Under the pieces are notes generated by a model, which saw only the letters and a program-made list of their open reading frames with translations, was not told the origin of the DNA and ran no database searches. A stretch of 64,000 nucleotides of DNA from Angelobacter sp036557225 (GTDB lineage: Bacteria > Acidobacteriota > Terriglobia > Terriglobales > Acidobacteriaceae): positions 7,936 to 71,935 of the forward strand of contig DATBHX010000142.1 of the NCBI GenBank assembly GCA_036557225.1. The letters run 5' to 3'. The position numbers and the translations under genes were made by a program. Below, piece by piece: positions 7,584 to 16,431 of the stretch. Positions within the stretch are counted from its first letter, which is position 1, and each line of letters opens with the position of its first letter.

Positions 7584-8158
7584 GGTCTCGCTCCTCCTGT
7601 ATGCTTTCCCGTCTTCAAATCCACTTCAAACTCAACTTCCTTGTCCGCCGGCGCATCCCATCCGCGCCCGTGTAGCGTGTCCCCTTGAACGTCAGTGATG
7701 GTCAAACCCTCCCATGTCAATCGCTCTGTGGTCCATAGCACTCCGGTCGCGCCTACCGCGCTGATGGACGTAAACCCCGCAAACAGCAACAAGCCATGTT
7801 GCGAAAGTACACGCAAATCCACCACCGGCCTCTGCTCAATGCGCGACCACCTGTCTGGATCGCCCGCCTTCATCAGATACGCATACCCGCCCACCACTGC
7901 GCAGAACGAACCCGGATCGGGTGTGGAGCAAACCTCGCTGATCACCTGGTCAGAATCAAAACCCTGGGCAAAGAATCCCGTCCACGCCGTGCCGTCCTTG
8001 GGGATCACACGCAGATACGCGCCGTTGCGGTCGCCCTCTTCCAGCTCCATCGGATAGTGATACAACTTCTCGATCGGATGCACCGGCGGCGCTTCCCCAA
8101 GGATTCTTACCTCATAGTTGTGCGGAAATGTGAAATCAAAACGGAAATGCTGTTTCAT
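7580..8158 (-). CDS. Hypothetical protein coupled to the hydrolase
   Basis: 192 residues from the ATG at 8158 (MKQHFRFDF). A longer reading from 8245 would take its N-terminus from the palindromic repeat region upstream, so the internal ATG is preferred although no clear ribosome site precedes it. No signal peptide, membrane segment or known motif was recognised. The middle contains GSFCAVVGGYAYLM and a WSRIEQRPVVDLRVL segment, then LLLFAGFTSISAVGATG; it looks like a soluble beta-rich protein. The stop overlaps the hydrolase start, suggesting related function. Confidence 0.65.
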   Translation of the reverse strand: MKQHFRFDFTFPHNYEVRILGEAPPVHPIEKLYHYPMELEEGDRNGAYLRVIPKDGTAWTGFFAQGFDSDQVISEVCSTPDPGSFCAVVGGYAYLMKAGDPDRWSRIEQRPVVDLRVLSQHGLLLFAGFTSISAVGATGVLWTTERLTWEGLTITDVQGDTLHGRGWDAPADKEVEFEVDLKTGKHTGGARP

Positions 8159-8256
8159 GGGCCGATTGGCTGCACCGATTTTGGGCGTGCAGCATGCTCT
8201 CTGGGCCTCAGCCTGTACAACAAATTTATATTTCAGGTGCAACAAACTTACGTTTC

Positions 8257-8335
8257 AGGCTTTAGCCTCTGCAGGTATCAGGGCACGACTTTAGTCGTGC
8301 CGTAAAGATCTTAATAGATATGGGGCTTTAGCCCC
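8257..8335. repeat. Cluster of three TTTAG-centred palindromes
   Basis: AGGCTTTAGCCT (8257-8268), GGCACGACTTTAGTCGTGCC (8282-8301) and GGGGCTTTAGCCCC (8322-8335) are three hairpins with the same CTTTAG/ACTTTAGT centre in 79 bases. They sit between gltX and the hydrolase operon. From general familiarity such modules occur in acidobacterial genomes; no copy beyond this cluster was found here. Confidence 0.75.
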
Positions 8336-8341
8336 TGTGCC

Positions 8342-9844
8342 TTAGAGAGCTCGCACAAATTCTTCCGTCCTCTCCTTAACGCTCTTCACGTGCACGGGCA
8401 GCTCGAGCTTGCTTCCTTCTTCAATCACGGGAATCAGCCTATTGAAGTCCGGCCCTGAATGCGAACCAATCAGCATGATCCGTACGGGATGAAACAGGTC
8501 TTTCCCTTTCGCTCCCGTCTCCGCCTTGATTTCATCCATGATCGCCTTGAACTTTTCCGCCGTCAGCGGCGATTCGGTCGTCGCACGTTTCGCAAACGCC
8601 TCCGCTACAGCTCTTGCTTTCTCGTTCGCGAAGATTTCCGCATTCTCCGGCACAGCCAGCGCCGTTGTTGCGCCGCCATCAAAAATGATCTTCGCTTTTT
8701 CCGGCAGCTGGTCCAGCTTGTCCACGTACGGCGCCAGCAGATCAATGACGCTGTTGCTCCATCCGCTCACGCTCCCATTCGCTGATGCCGGCAACAAACC
8801 CGCGCGCTGCAAGAACCCTGCGCCCAGCTGATGAATTCTCTCCGGCCGGCTCTGCTTGATGTAGTGCCGGTTGAGCCAATGAAGCTTCTCCGTATCGAAC
8901 ACTGCTGGCGAAGGCGTCACGCGCTCCAGGGAAAATTCCTTGATCAATTCATCTTTAGGAAAGATCTCGCGATCGCCGCCGCTCGGCGCCCAGCCCAGCA
9001 GCGCCAGATAATTCATCAGCGCCTCGGGTAGTATCCCCATCTCGCGGAAGTTCGCCACCGACGTGGCTCCATGACGCTTTGACAGCCTGCCTCCATCCGG
9101 CCCCAGGATGGTCGAGAGGTGGGCGAACTCCGGCACCGGCAGCCCCAGAGCCTCATAGACCGCCACCTGCTTCGGCGTGTTGGAGATGTGATCATCGCCG
9201 CGGATCACATGCGTGATCTTCATATCCGCATCGTCGATCACCACCACGTAGTTGTAGATCGGCATGCCGCTCGAGCGCACGATGATCGGATCGCTCACCA
9301 CTTCGTGCGAGAACTCCACCTCACCGCGCACAATGTCGTGAAAACGGATCGGGCGCTCCGGAATCTTCAGCCGAATCGCAGCCGCTTCGCCCGCGGCGCG
9401 CCTCCGTTCTGCCTCTGCTGGATCCATCTTCCGGCACTTGCCGGAGTAAATCGGCTGCCGCTGCTCCTTGAGCGCTTGCTCGCGCTCGTGCTCCAGCTCT
9501 TCCGCGGAGCAGAAGCAGTAATACGCTTTGCCTTCTTTGATCAGCCGCTCCGCGTACCCGCGATACACTTCCATCTTGTCCGACTGCCGGTACGGCGGAT
9601 ACGGTCCACCCACGTCCGGGCCTTCGTCCCAGTCCAGCCCCAGCCACTTCAGGTCTTCCATCAGCTGGGCCTCGTAGCGGGCTTCGCTGCGCTCCAGGTC
9701 CGTGTCTTCAATCCGCAGGATGAACGTGCCGCCCTTTTGCCGCGCAAACAACCAGTTGAACAGTGCCGTGCGCACGTTTCCAATATGCAGCTGCCCCGTG
9801 GGCGACGGAGCAAAACGCACGCGCACCTTATCGTTTCCAGCCAT
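8342..9844 (-). CDS. gltX: Glutamyl-tRNA synthetase
   Basis: 500 residues, class I aminoacyl-tRNA synthetase charging tRNA-Glu. The HIGH-equivalent is HIGNVRTALFNWL near residue 21 and the KMSKS-equivalent is RLSKRHGATSV near residue 257; FAPSPTGQLHIGN and LRIEDTDLERS are typical. A CFCSAEELE/CRKMDP pair of Cys-containing stretches follows (~108-140) as in zinc-binding GluRS. Whether it is discriminating, or also charges tRNA-Gln for a GatCAB route, cannot be decided here. The stop lies immediately beside the palindrome cluster. Confidence 0.97.
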   Translation of the reverse strand: MAGNDKVRVRFAPSPTGQLHIGNVRTALFNWLFARQKGGTFILRIEDTDLERSEARYEAQLMEDLKWLGLDWDEGPDVGGPYPPYRQSDKMEVYRGYAERLIKEGKAYYCFCSAEELEHEREQALKEQRQPIYSGKCRKMDPAEAERRRAAGEAAAIRLKIPERPIRFHDIVRGEVEFSHEVVSDPIIVRSSGMPIYNYVVVIDDADMKITHVIRGDDHISNTPKQVAVYEALGLPVPEFAHLSTILGPDGGRLSKRHGATSVANFREMGILPEALMNYLALLGWAPSGGDREIFPKDELIKEFSLERVTPSPAVFDTEKLHWLNRHYIKQSRPERIHQLGAGFLQRAGLLPASANGSVSGWSNSVIDLLAPYVDKLDQLPEKAKIIFDGGATTALAVPENAEIFANEKARAVAEAFAKRATTESPLTAEKFKAIMDEIKAETGAKGKDLFHPVRIMLIGSHSGPDFNRLIPVIEEGSKLELPVHVKSVKERTEEFVRAL

Positions 9845-9926
9845 ATCTTGATGGTAACAAAATCACGCTTAAACCGAAGGCTGCTAGTCGCTGAAGTTAC
9901 AAGTCGTCCGCATCTATAAAAACGTC

Positions 9927-10034
9927 GTCATCCCGACGGCCGTTTAGCAAGCGCGCGCCGTCATCAGCGCGCGAACCGGGGCCCCCGACACGCGCGTTTT
10001 TCGCGTGCTGGGGTGGAAGTAGGACGGAGGGACC
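9927..10034. repeat. GTCATCCCGA element with nested GGGGCCCCCGACA hairpin
   Basis: Begins GTCATCCCGACGGCCGTT and ends GGAGGGACCT. Its first ~50 bases are nearly identical to the copy at 33628-33692. This copy carries an extra internal hairpin (about 9981-10014: CCCCGACACGCG with CGCGTGCTGGGG, imperfect). It lies between the divergent gltX and antiporter genes. Confidence 0.75.
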
Positions 10035-10142
10035 TTGTGCTTGCTTTTTGTCGAAGTCCAAAACCATACCCGCGGCAACACCTGCTGCTCAGCTTTCATC
10101 TCACTCCTAGCAAGCCGCGCGGAGAACCATTCGGACTCAAAA

Positions 10143-11441
10143 ATGCCAGCCAACGCCCTCGGGCCACTCATTTTATTTCTAGCACTTCTTCTCACTGCGG
10201 CGCACCTGCTCGGATACCTCTTCGCCCGCCTGCGCCAGCCGCGCGTGATCGGCGAAATCCTGGCCGGCATTCTGCTCGGGCCGTTCGTCCTGGGCAAACT
10301 GCCTGCGTACAACAACCTGCTCCAGTTGAACGTCGCCGCCGAACCCAAGAAAGCCGCCCTCGATCTGCTCTACCAGCTCGGCTTGCTGCTGTTGATGTTT
10401 CTCTCCGGTGCTGAGACCAAAGCGCTCTTCCAGAAACACGAGCGCAAACAGATCGCCTGGCTCGCCTCTGTAGGGACCGTGCTGCCATTCTTCGTTATGC
10501 TCGGGCTGGCCTCGCTGATTCCACTCGGCTGGTTCATGGGCGACAAGCAGAATCGCACCTCGCTCGTTCTGGTCATGGGCATCGCCGTCGCTGTGACGTC
10601 AATCCCCGTCATCTCGCGCATCTTTTTCGATCTCAAAATCCTGCACACGCGTTTCGCCCGCCTAGTGCTTGGCGTGGCTGTCCTTGAAGATATCGGCCTC
10701 TGGGCAGTGTTGGCCGTGGCCACGGCCCTGGCCACTTCCGTGGGTATGCCGCAAAAATCCATCGCCCTGCACATCACGCTGACCATCATCTATTTCGCTC
10801 TCGGTCTCACCCTGGCTCCGCGCGCCACCAAGCGCATCTCCAAGTCGCGTTTCAACATGCTGGCCAGCAACTCGCCGGTGACGTTTACCCTGCTCATCGT
10901 CTTCGGCTATGTTGCCGTCGCCGGGCTGCTCGACGTAAATCTCGTCTTCGCCGCGTTTCTCGCCGGCTTCGCCGTCTCGCGCAAGCGCCTGGGCGACGCG
11001 CTGGAAACGATCTCCCGCTTCTCTTTCGCGCTCTTTATTCCTGTCTATTTCGCGCTGGTGGGCTACCGCCTCATCTTCGGCAAATCATTCTCCCTCACCA
11101 TGCTGCTTGCATTTCTCGGCGGCGCCTGTGTGTTGAAACTGATCTCGGTCGCGCTGGGCGCGCGCCTTGCCGGCTTCCGCGGACTGGATATCGTCAATCT
11201 CGCTGTCGCCACCAACGCCCGCGGTGGCCCCGGCATTGTGTTGGCCAGTGTGGCTTACGAAGCAGGCATCATCAGCGCTGCCTTTTATACCACCCTGGTT
11301 CTTGTGGCTGTACTCACATCACAGGCTGCGGGCGCATGGCTGGAATTTGTTCTGCGGAAAGGCTGGCCGCTGCTCTCGGCCGACTCCGCAGCAACGGCAT
11401 CAGCGGCCGGCGAGAAAGCGCCTGAGCATCTTGCAGCCTAG
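10143..11441 (+). CDS. CPA2-type cation/proton antiporter
   Basis: 432 residues from the ATG at 10143; a longer reading from 10035 begins in repeat DNA and is not favoured. About 12 hydrophobic segments span nearly the whole protein. The start (GPLILFLALLLTAAHLLGYL, then RQPRVIGEILAGILLGP) is typical of the Na+/H+ exchanger domain of the CPA2/Kef family, as are GVAVLEDIGLW and a TNARGGPGIVLA segment. There is no cytoplasmic TrkA-N or TrkA-C domain, so it is a short form. Role inferred: pH or monovalent-cation homeostasis in the inner membrane. Confidence 0.9.
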   Translation: MPANALGPLILFLALLLTAAHLLGYLFARLRQPRVIGEILAGILLGPFVLGKLPAYNNLLQLNVAAEPKKAALDLLYQLGLLLLMFLSGAETKALFQKHERKQIAWLASVGTVLPFFVMLGLASLIPLGWFMGDKQNRTSLVLVMGIAVAVTSIPVISRIFFDLKILHTRFARLVLGVAVLEDIGLWAVLAVATALATSVGMPQKSIALHITLTIIYFALGLTLAPRATKRISKSRFNMLASNSPVTFTLLIVFGYVAVAGLLDVNLVFAAFLAGFAVSRKRLGDALETISRFSFALFIPVYFALVGYRLIFGKSFSLTMLLAFLGGACVLKLISVALGARLAGFRGLDIVNLAVATNARGGPGIVLASVAYEAGIISAAFYTTLVLVAVLTSQAAGAWLEFVLRKGWPLLSADSAATASAAGEKAPEHLAA

Positions 11442-11443
11442 TT

Positions 11444-11535
11444 AGCAATCAGCGATCAGCATTCAGCCAGCCTTCACACACTCTACTCCCACTCACGCCG
11501 TTCCAAGGACTGAATGCTGACTGCTGAACGCTGCT
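11444..11535. repeat. Inverted pair of CAGCATTCAG repeats
   Basis: AGCAATCAGCGATCAGCATTCAG (11444-11466) and, inverted, CTGAATGCTGACTGCTGAACGC (11510-11531) can form a long imperfect hairpin between two convergent genes. The right arm and the loop lie inside the 3' end of the RDD gene. Confidence 0.75.
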
Positions 11536-12567
11536 TTTCAGATACGTCTGGCTGATCCGGTCATGCCAGCCCAGCCGGTCTTCGTCGAAAAACGCCCAAA
11601 AATATCCCAGGCCGATGGCAAATCCGGAGAGCGCACTGGCCAGTGCACGCGAGCGTCGCGCCGTGAGCGACACGGGCTTGCCTTCAAACGTACACAGCTC
11701 AAGCTGCGCCAGTTTCATGCCCGGCGTTCGCCGTCCATAGATAAGGAACAAATACTGAAAAGCCATCCAGAGCACTCCGCCCACCGCCAGCGCGCAAGCC
11801 ACGAGCAAACGTGACTTCGGCGTCTCCTCGGCCAGCTCAAGGAATGTCAGTGCGCACAAGGCGCTGGCAATGAAAACGATCGCGGCATCCACCAGTCCTG
11901 CGGCGGCTCGTTGGCTCAGTGGTGCGGCCTGTGGAATGACATCAAGCTCCTCCGTAAGCCGGCTGGTCTCAGGTTCCAGATGTATATCGTCAAAGCTCGG
12001 CAGCAACTGCATCTGCTCGGCCGGCGCCGGGGACGCAAGCGGCGCCATCTCCGTCTCCACCACAAAGTCGCTTTCGTTAAAACCGCTTTCGACCTCCGGA
12101 GCGTCCAGGATTCTCGGGGCTTCGAGCGCCGGCGCAGACAGCTCATCCAGCCTTACCTCCTCCACTGCAGGGGGCTGTGCGACCGCGGGACGGGGAAAGC
12201 GTATGATCTTTGGCGCATCCGGCTTCACCACGATTTCCGCGAACCGCTGCGGTGGTGGAGGCAGCGGATGGCCCGCCGGTTGACTAAACGAATATGGTTC
12301 TTCCGTAGTGAAGTCCAGTTCCAGCGCATTGGCATCGCCGGGTTTGCGACGACGCTGCCGGTGCTGCTGCACGCGCGAGACTACTTCCTGCCGCCACGAC
12401 GGATCACCCGGCGACTGGTTCGCACGGGCTGTACTCGGCTCGCCGATCGCAGAACCAGGTGAAGATATTTCCTGCCTGCTCTCCGCAGCCTGGGGATCAA
12501 CTGTGACGGAAGAATTCCTCGAGCCATGGGCGCAAGGCTGCGTCTTACCGCAAACGGGGCAAGTCAT
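11449..12567 (-). CDS. RDD-domain membrane protein with N-terminal zinc-binding motif
   Basis: 372 residues. The N-terminus MTCPVCGKTQPCAHG has Cys and His spacing of a small zinc site. A long acidic, proline-rich linker follows (~30-215). The RDD domain occupies ~220-345 with hydrophobic segments AAIVFIASALCALTFL and ALAVGGVLWMAFQYLFLIYG, the RRTPGMK signature, and GWHDRISQTYL at the expected domain end. The last ~29 residues after TYL are encoded by an inverted dispersed repeat and are probably not native. It converges on the antiporter gene, 7 bases apart. Confidence 0.85.
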   Translation of the reverse strand: MTCPVCGKTQPCAHGSRNSSVTVDPQAAESRQEISSPGSAIGEPSTARANQSPGDPSWRQEVVSRVQQHRQRRRKPGDANALELDFTTEEPYSFSQPAGHPLPPPPQRFAEIVVKPDAPKIIRFPRPAVAQPPAVEEVRLDELSAPALEAPRILDAPEVESGFNESDFVVETEMAPLASPAPAEQMQLLPSFDDIHLEPETSRLTEELDVIPQAAPLSQRAAAGLVDAAIVFIASALCALTFLELAEETPKSRLLVACALAVGGVLWMAFQYLFLIYGRRTPGMKLAQLELCTFEGKPVSLTARRSRALASALSGFAIGLGYFWAFFDEDRLGWHDRISQTYLKSSVQQSAFSPWNGVSGSRVCEGWLNADR

Positions 12568-12673
12568 CGAGGGGTTCTTGGAGTTTCGCCAGATGTGGGA
12601 TACCGCCGCCTACCGCAGAGTTTTTGCTTTCTAAAACTCTGCCGTGTTACCTTGCCCAGTCTGGGTCTAAGGC

Positions 12674-15412
12674 ATGCGTTCCCAACACAACTTAGTTATC
12701 ACAGCGGCATTGCTTTGTCACCTGTTTGCCACTGTTCCCCTAGTGACAAGCCAGGCGCGGCCTGAGCCGCCCATGGAAGCGCAGCAATCTGTTCCCACTT
12801 CGCCGAGCCCCGGCCAGATTCCAACTCCCACGCCCACGCCTACTCCTGCGCCAACGCCGGCGCCCACGCCGCTCGCGACGCCAACTCCCGCGTCAACCGT
12901 CGGCAATTGTCATTCCGTCATCACTTCGCCGCCGCAGCCGAAAGAGACGCAGAAACCTGGATCGGCGAAAGGCCCCGTGACCAGCGCGCAGGCGGCCCAG
13001 AAAAAACAGAACCTGTCGATCAGCGCAGAAACTCCCGTGATCATCGATGCCGACGAATGCGATAAAGCCGGCAACATTTATTCTCTTCACGGAAATATCA
13101 AGATCCACTCCGCCGACTACGATTTACGCGGTGACACCGCCACCTTTGACTCCTCCACAGCAGACGTCACCGCCAAAGGCAACGTCTCTCTCGATGGCGG
13201 CCACCGCGACCTGCATCTCACCGCCACTGAGGCGTACTACAACGTTCGCACGCACACGGGAAAGTTCTACAACGTGCACGGCTCAACCGGCGCCCGCTTC
13301 AAAGGCCGCAGTGTCACGCTCACCTCTTCCAGTCCGATTTCTTTTACCGGCAAGTACGTGGAGCAAACCGGGCCGGACGAATACGTTCTTCATCATGCAT
13401 CGGTCACGTCCTGTGAGCTGCCGCATCCCAAATGGACCTTCAATGCCCAGAAAATTATTCTGCGGGTTGGGAACTATGCCCGGGTGCGTAATTCGTCGTT
13501 CCGTTTGAAAGGTGTGCCCGTTTTCTATCTGCCTTATGTATCGCCGCCGGTGGAGCGGCTGGGGCGCAAGAGCGGCTTTCTCATTCCCACCTTCGGCACC
13601 TCCAGCACCAAGGGCACGGTGATCGGCGATTCGTTCTACTGGGCCATCAATCGCAGCATGGACGCCACGCTGGGCGGCGAGTATCTCTCCAAGCGCGGCT
13701 GGGAGCTGCAGGAAAATTTCCGCGCCCGTCCGAGCGAAAAATCCTTTCTCAACCTCAACTATTTCGGCGTGATTGATCGCGGCATTACCACCACCAGCAT
13801 CACCGCTAAGGGGCTCCAAACCACCACCACTCCACAGGGCGGCGAGGACGTAAAGCTCAACGCAGAAACTATATTTCCCGCGAACATCCGCGGCGTTGCT
13901 TCCATTGAATATCTCAGCTCGTTTGTCTTCCGCCTGGCCTTTACTGAAAATTTCTCTCAAGCGGTTGACTCTGAAGTGAAATCAAGCGTCTTTGCCACCA
14001 AGAGCATTCAGGGGTTCTCTTTCAATACATACCTTGCTCGCTATCAGAATTTTCAAAGCACCACCGCTGACGACGTAGTTACCATTCTGCATACGCCTGC
14101 AGTTGAGTTCACCGGCGTTGACCGTCCCATCTTCCACACCCCGGTGTATTGGTCGTATGACGTTGCTGCGGAAGGCGTGCGCCGCAGTGATCCTCTACTC
14201 GCTCCGACCGTGTCTGGTTTGGTTACGCCAGGCATCGTTGGCCGGTTTGACGTGGACCCGGACATTAATCTGCCTCTTTTCTTCAAAGGCTGGACCTTCC
14301 GGCCTGAAGTCCAACTGCGCAATACCGTCTATTCTCAGCAACAACTGCCCACGGTTGTGCCAAATCCTCCCAACCCGCCGGTGAATGCTGATGTCGATGT
14401 GAAGAATGTGCTCAACCGCCGTTCCATTGCCACTACGGTTGAGCTGCGCCCGCCGGCGCTGTCGCGAATCTTCGATCACACCGTTGCCGGCCGCAAGCTC
14501 AAGCACACCATCGAACCGCGATTGGTCTATCGCTACACCAATGGCATTGAGAATTTTTCCCACATCATCCGTTTCGATTTCCGCGATATTCTCAGCAACA
14601 CCAATGAAGTGGAGGCCGGCCTCACGCAGCGCGTGTTCCTGAAGCGCGAGCACGCCGGCTGCAATGACGAACCCACTCCTGCCCCGGCCGGGACCGCAGC
14701 CCAGGTCATTCCAGCCGCTCCCTGCGTCCCCGCGGGCGCCGACGAGTTCGTGACCTGGGAAGTCAAAATGAAGTATTTCGCCGATCCCACCTTCGGCGGC
14801 GCCGTCCAGAACGGAACGCGCAACGTCTTCACCACGTCAGTGAACTTCACCGGGATCGCCTTCATTACGGATCCACGGCGCTTTTCTCCCGTGGTTTCTC
14901 GCTTTCGCATACGCACCAGCGCCAACAGTGACCTGGAGTGGCAGCTCGACTATGACACCAAGAAGGGCCGCATCAACTCCAGCACGCTCTACGCCGGATA
15001 TCACTTTGGCGACTGGTTTGTAGGCGCCAGTCATGCCTATCTGCAGGTGCCGGGCGAAATCGTCACCGATCCCACCAAGGGAACGGTGCTTCCCGTTTGC
15101 CCTCCGCATGTCATCAGCCAGTTCCCCTGCGTCGCGCCACTGTTTGACCAGTTACGCGGCCAGCTGGGTTATGGCAGCCCCACCAAGAGGGGCTGGAGCG
15201 CTGCCGCCAATGTCGGTATCGACCGCGAGTTCAACCTGCTCCAATACTCAGCCGCTCAAACCTCCTATAACTGGGATTGTTGTGGGCTGAGCTTCGAATA
15301 TCGCCGCTTCTCACTCCCCGCCGTCCGCAATGAGAATCAGTACCGCTTTGCGTTCACGTTGGCCAACATCGGCTCATTCGGTAACCTGAAACGCCAGGAA
15401 AGACTCTTTTAA
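12674..15412 (+). CDS. lptD: LPS-assembly outer membrane protein LptD
   Basis: 912 residues. Signal peptide (1-27), then a Thr/Pro linker (~49-73), an LptA/OstA-like beta-jellyroll (~115-235) and the LptD barrel (~280-912). The jellyroll-barrel junction carries SCELPHPKWTFNAQKI and VPVFYLPYVSPP...GRKSGFLIP, matching the region of E. coli LptD around Cys173. Cysteines are seen at 79, 129, 247 and an adjacent pair at 869-870 (WDCCGLSFEYRR), like the Cys724-Cys725 pair of E. coli. LptD inserts LPS into the outer leaflet with LptE. No lptE was recognised here. A DsbA-like and a SurA-like gene follow within 4.5 kb. Confidence 0.92.
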   Translation: MRSQHNLVITAALLCHLFATVPLVTSQARPEPPMEAQQSVPTSPSPGQIPTPTPTPTPAPTPAPTPLATPTPASTVGNCHSVITSPPQPKETQKPGSAKGPVTSAQAAQKKQNLSISAETPVIIDADECDKAGNIYSLHGNIKIHSADYDLRGDTATFDSSTADVTAKGNVSLDGGHRDLHLTATEAYYNVRTHTGKFYNVHGSTGARFKGRSVTLTSSSPISFTGKYVEQTGPDEYVLHHASVTSCELPHPKWTFNAQKIILRVGNYARVRNSSFRLKGVPVFYLPYVSPPVERLGRKSGFLIPTFGTSSTKGTVIGDSFYWAINRSMDATLGGEYLSKRGWELQENFRARPSEKSFLNLNYFGVIDRGITTTSITAKGLQTTTTPQGGEDVKLNAETIFPANIRGVASIEYLSSFVFRLAFTENFSQAVDSEVKSSVFATKSIQGFSFNTYLARYQNFQSTTADDVVTILHTPAVEFTGVDRPIFHTPVYWSYDVAAEGVRRSDPLLAPTVSGLVTPGIVGRFDVDPDINLPLFFKGWTFRPEVQLRNTVYSQQQLPTVVPNPPNPPVNADVDVKNVLNRRSIATTVELRPPALSRIFDHTVAGRKLKHTIEPRLVYRYTNGIENFSHIIRFDFRDILSNTNEVEAGLTQRVFLKREHAGCNDEPTPAPAGTAAQVIPAAPCVPAGADEFVTWEVKMKYFADPTFGGAVQNGTRNVFTTSVNFTGIAFITDPRRFSPVVSRFRIRTSANSDLEWQLDYDTKKGRINSSTLYAGYHFGDWFVGASHAYLQVPGEIVTDPTKGTVLPVCPPHVISQFPCVAPLFDQLRGQLGYGSPTKRGWSAAANVGIDREFNLLQYSAAQTSYNWDCCGLSFEYRRFSLPAVRNENQYRFAFTLANIGSFGNLKRQERLF

Positions 15413-15534
15413 CCACAGAGGACGCAGAGACACACGGAGTTCCAATCTTGCGCTTCGAACCCGACTGGCATTTTGAAATTGCAATGCAAGTTTTCGCTTT
15501 ACCCCTCGGTGCCCTCTGTGTCCTCTGTGGTTAA
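15409..15534. repeat. Inverted AACCACAGAGGAC repeat pair
   Basis: TTAACCACAGAGGACGCAGAG starts at the lptD stop (15409) and its inverse CTCTGTGTCCTCTGTGGTTAA ends at 15534, with about 70 bases between. The first arm supplies the lptD stop codon. The structure fills the whole gap between lptD and larE. Confidence 0.8.
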
Positions 15535-15542
15535 ATAAGTGA

Positions 15543-16376
15543 ATGGATTTGTCCGCAAAGCAAACTCGGCTGGAAGACTCGCTGCGCTCTCTCGGGCGTA
15601 CCCTGGTCGCTTACTCCGGTGGCGTCGATTCGGCTTACCTGGCCTGGACGGCGCACAAGGCCCTTGGCCAGGACATGCTTGCGGTCATCGCCGATTCACC
15701 CAGCCTCGCCCGGACGCAGCTGCAAGATGCTCTGGCCTTCGCCCGGGAGCAGGCAATTCCTGTCGAAGTTATCCAGACCTCGGAGATGGACCGCCCGGAG
15801 TATCTCCGTAATGATCGCCAGCGCTGCTTTCACTGCAAAGACGAGCTGTTTCACGCGATGGAAGCTTTTGCCGCGGAGCGCGGCTTTCGCTCAATTACGT
15901 ACGGCGTCAACGTGGACGACCAGGGTGATTTTCGCCCCGGCCAGGCGGCCGCGCGCCAACACCACGTGGCCACACCATTGCTTGATGCGGGCTTGACCAA
16001 GGCCGAAATCCGCCAGCTTGCCGCGCAGGCAGGCTTGCGCGTATGGGACAAACCAGCCTCGGCCTGCCTATCTTCTCGGATTGAATACGGCCGGCCCGTG
16101 ACCCGTGAAGCGCTCTCTGCCGTCGAGCGTGGAGAAGAAGCCCTGCACCAGCTTGGCTTTCGCCAGGTCCGTGTACGCCATCATGGCGAGATCGCGCGGA
16201 TAGAGATCGCCCGGGACGAAATGCAGCGCGCCCTCTCCCCGGAGATGTTTTCCGAGTTCACCCGCATTTTCAAGTCGCTGGGCTTCACCTTTGTCACCCT
16301 CGATACGGAAGGGTTTCGCTCCGGTTCCATGAACTCTGCCAAAACGCCCCAGCCCCTTATCAAGCTTATCTCTTAG
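15543..16376 (+). CDS. larE: LarE-type ATP-dependent sacrificial sulfur transferase
   Basis: 277 residues. Adenine-nucleotide PP-loop SGGVDS at 25-30, CFHCKDELF at ~95-103 and DKPASACLSSRIEYG with Cys175 at the position of the sacrificial cysteine of Lactobacillus LarE (Cys176). LarE activates P2CMN with ATP and donates sulfur from its own cysteine to build the nickel-pincer cofactor of lactate racemase-type enzymes. No larB, larC or larA is present in the window, so the role is family-based. No Shine-Dalgarno is visible; an upstream stop limits the choice of start. Confidence 0.88.
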   Translation: MDLSAKQTRLEDSLRSLGRTLVAYSGGVDSAYLAWTAHKALGQDMLAVIADSPSLARTQLQDALAFAREQAIPVEVIQTSEMDRPEYLRNDRQRCFHCKDELFHAMEAFAAERGFRSITYGVNVDDQGDFRPGQAAARQHHVATPLLDAGLTKAEIRQLAAQAGLRVWDKPASACLSSRIEYGRPVTREALSAVERGEEALHQLGFRQVRVRHHGEIARIEIARDEMQRALSPEMFSEFTRIFKSLGFTFVTLDTEGFRSGSMNSAKTPQPLIKLIS

Positions 16377-16431
16377 GCATCTGGGCGGCCCTTCGTGAGA
16401 TAATCGGAAAGTAATTTTCGAACGAGGGTGG

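Noticed and set aside
10035..10142. 36-residue N-terminal extension of the antiporter
   Set aside because: Encoded largely by the flanking repeat element, and the family start fits the ATG at 10143.
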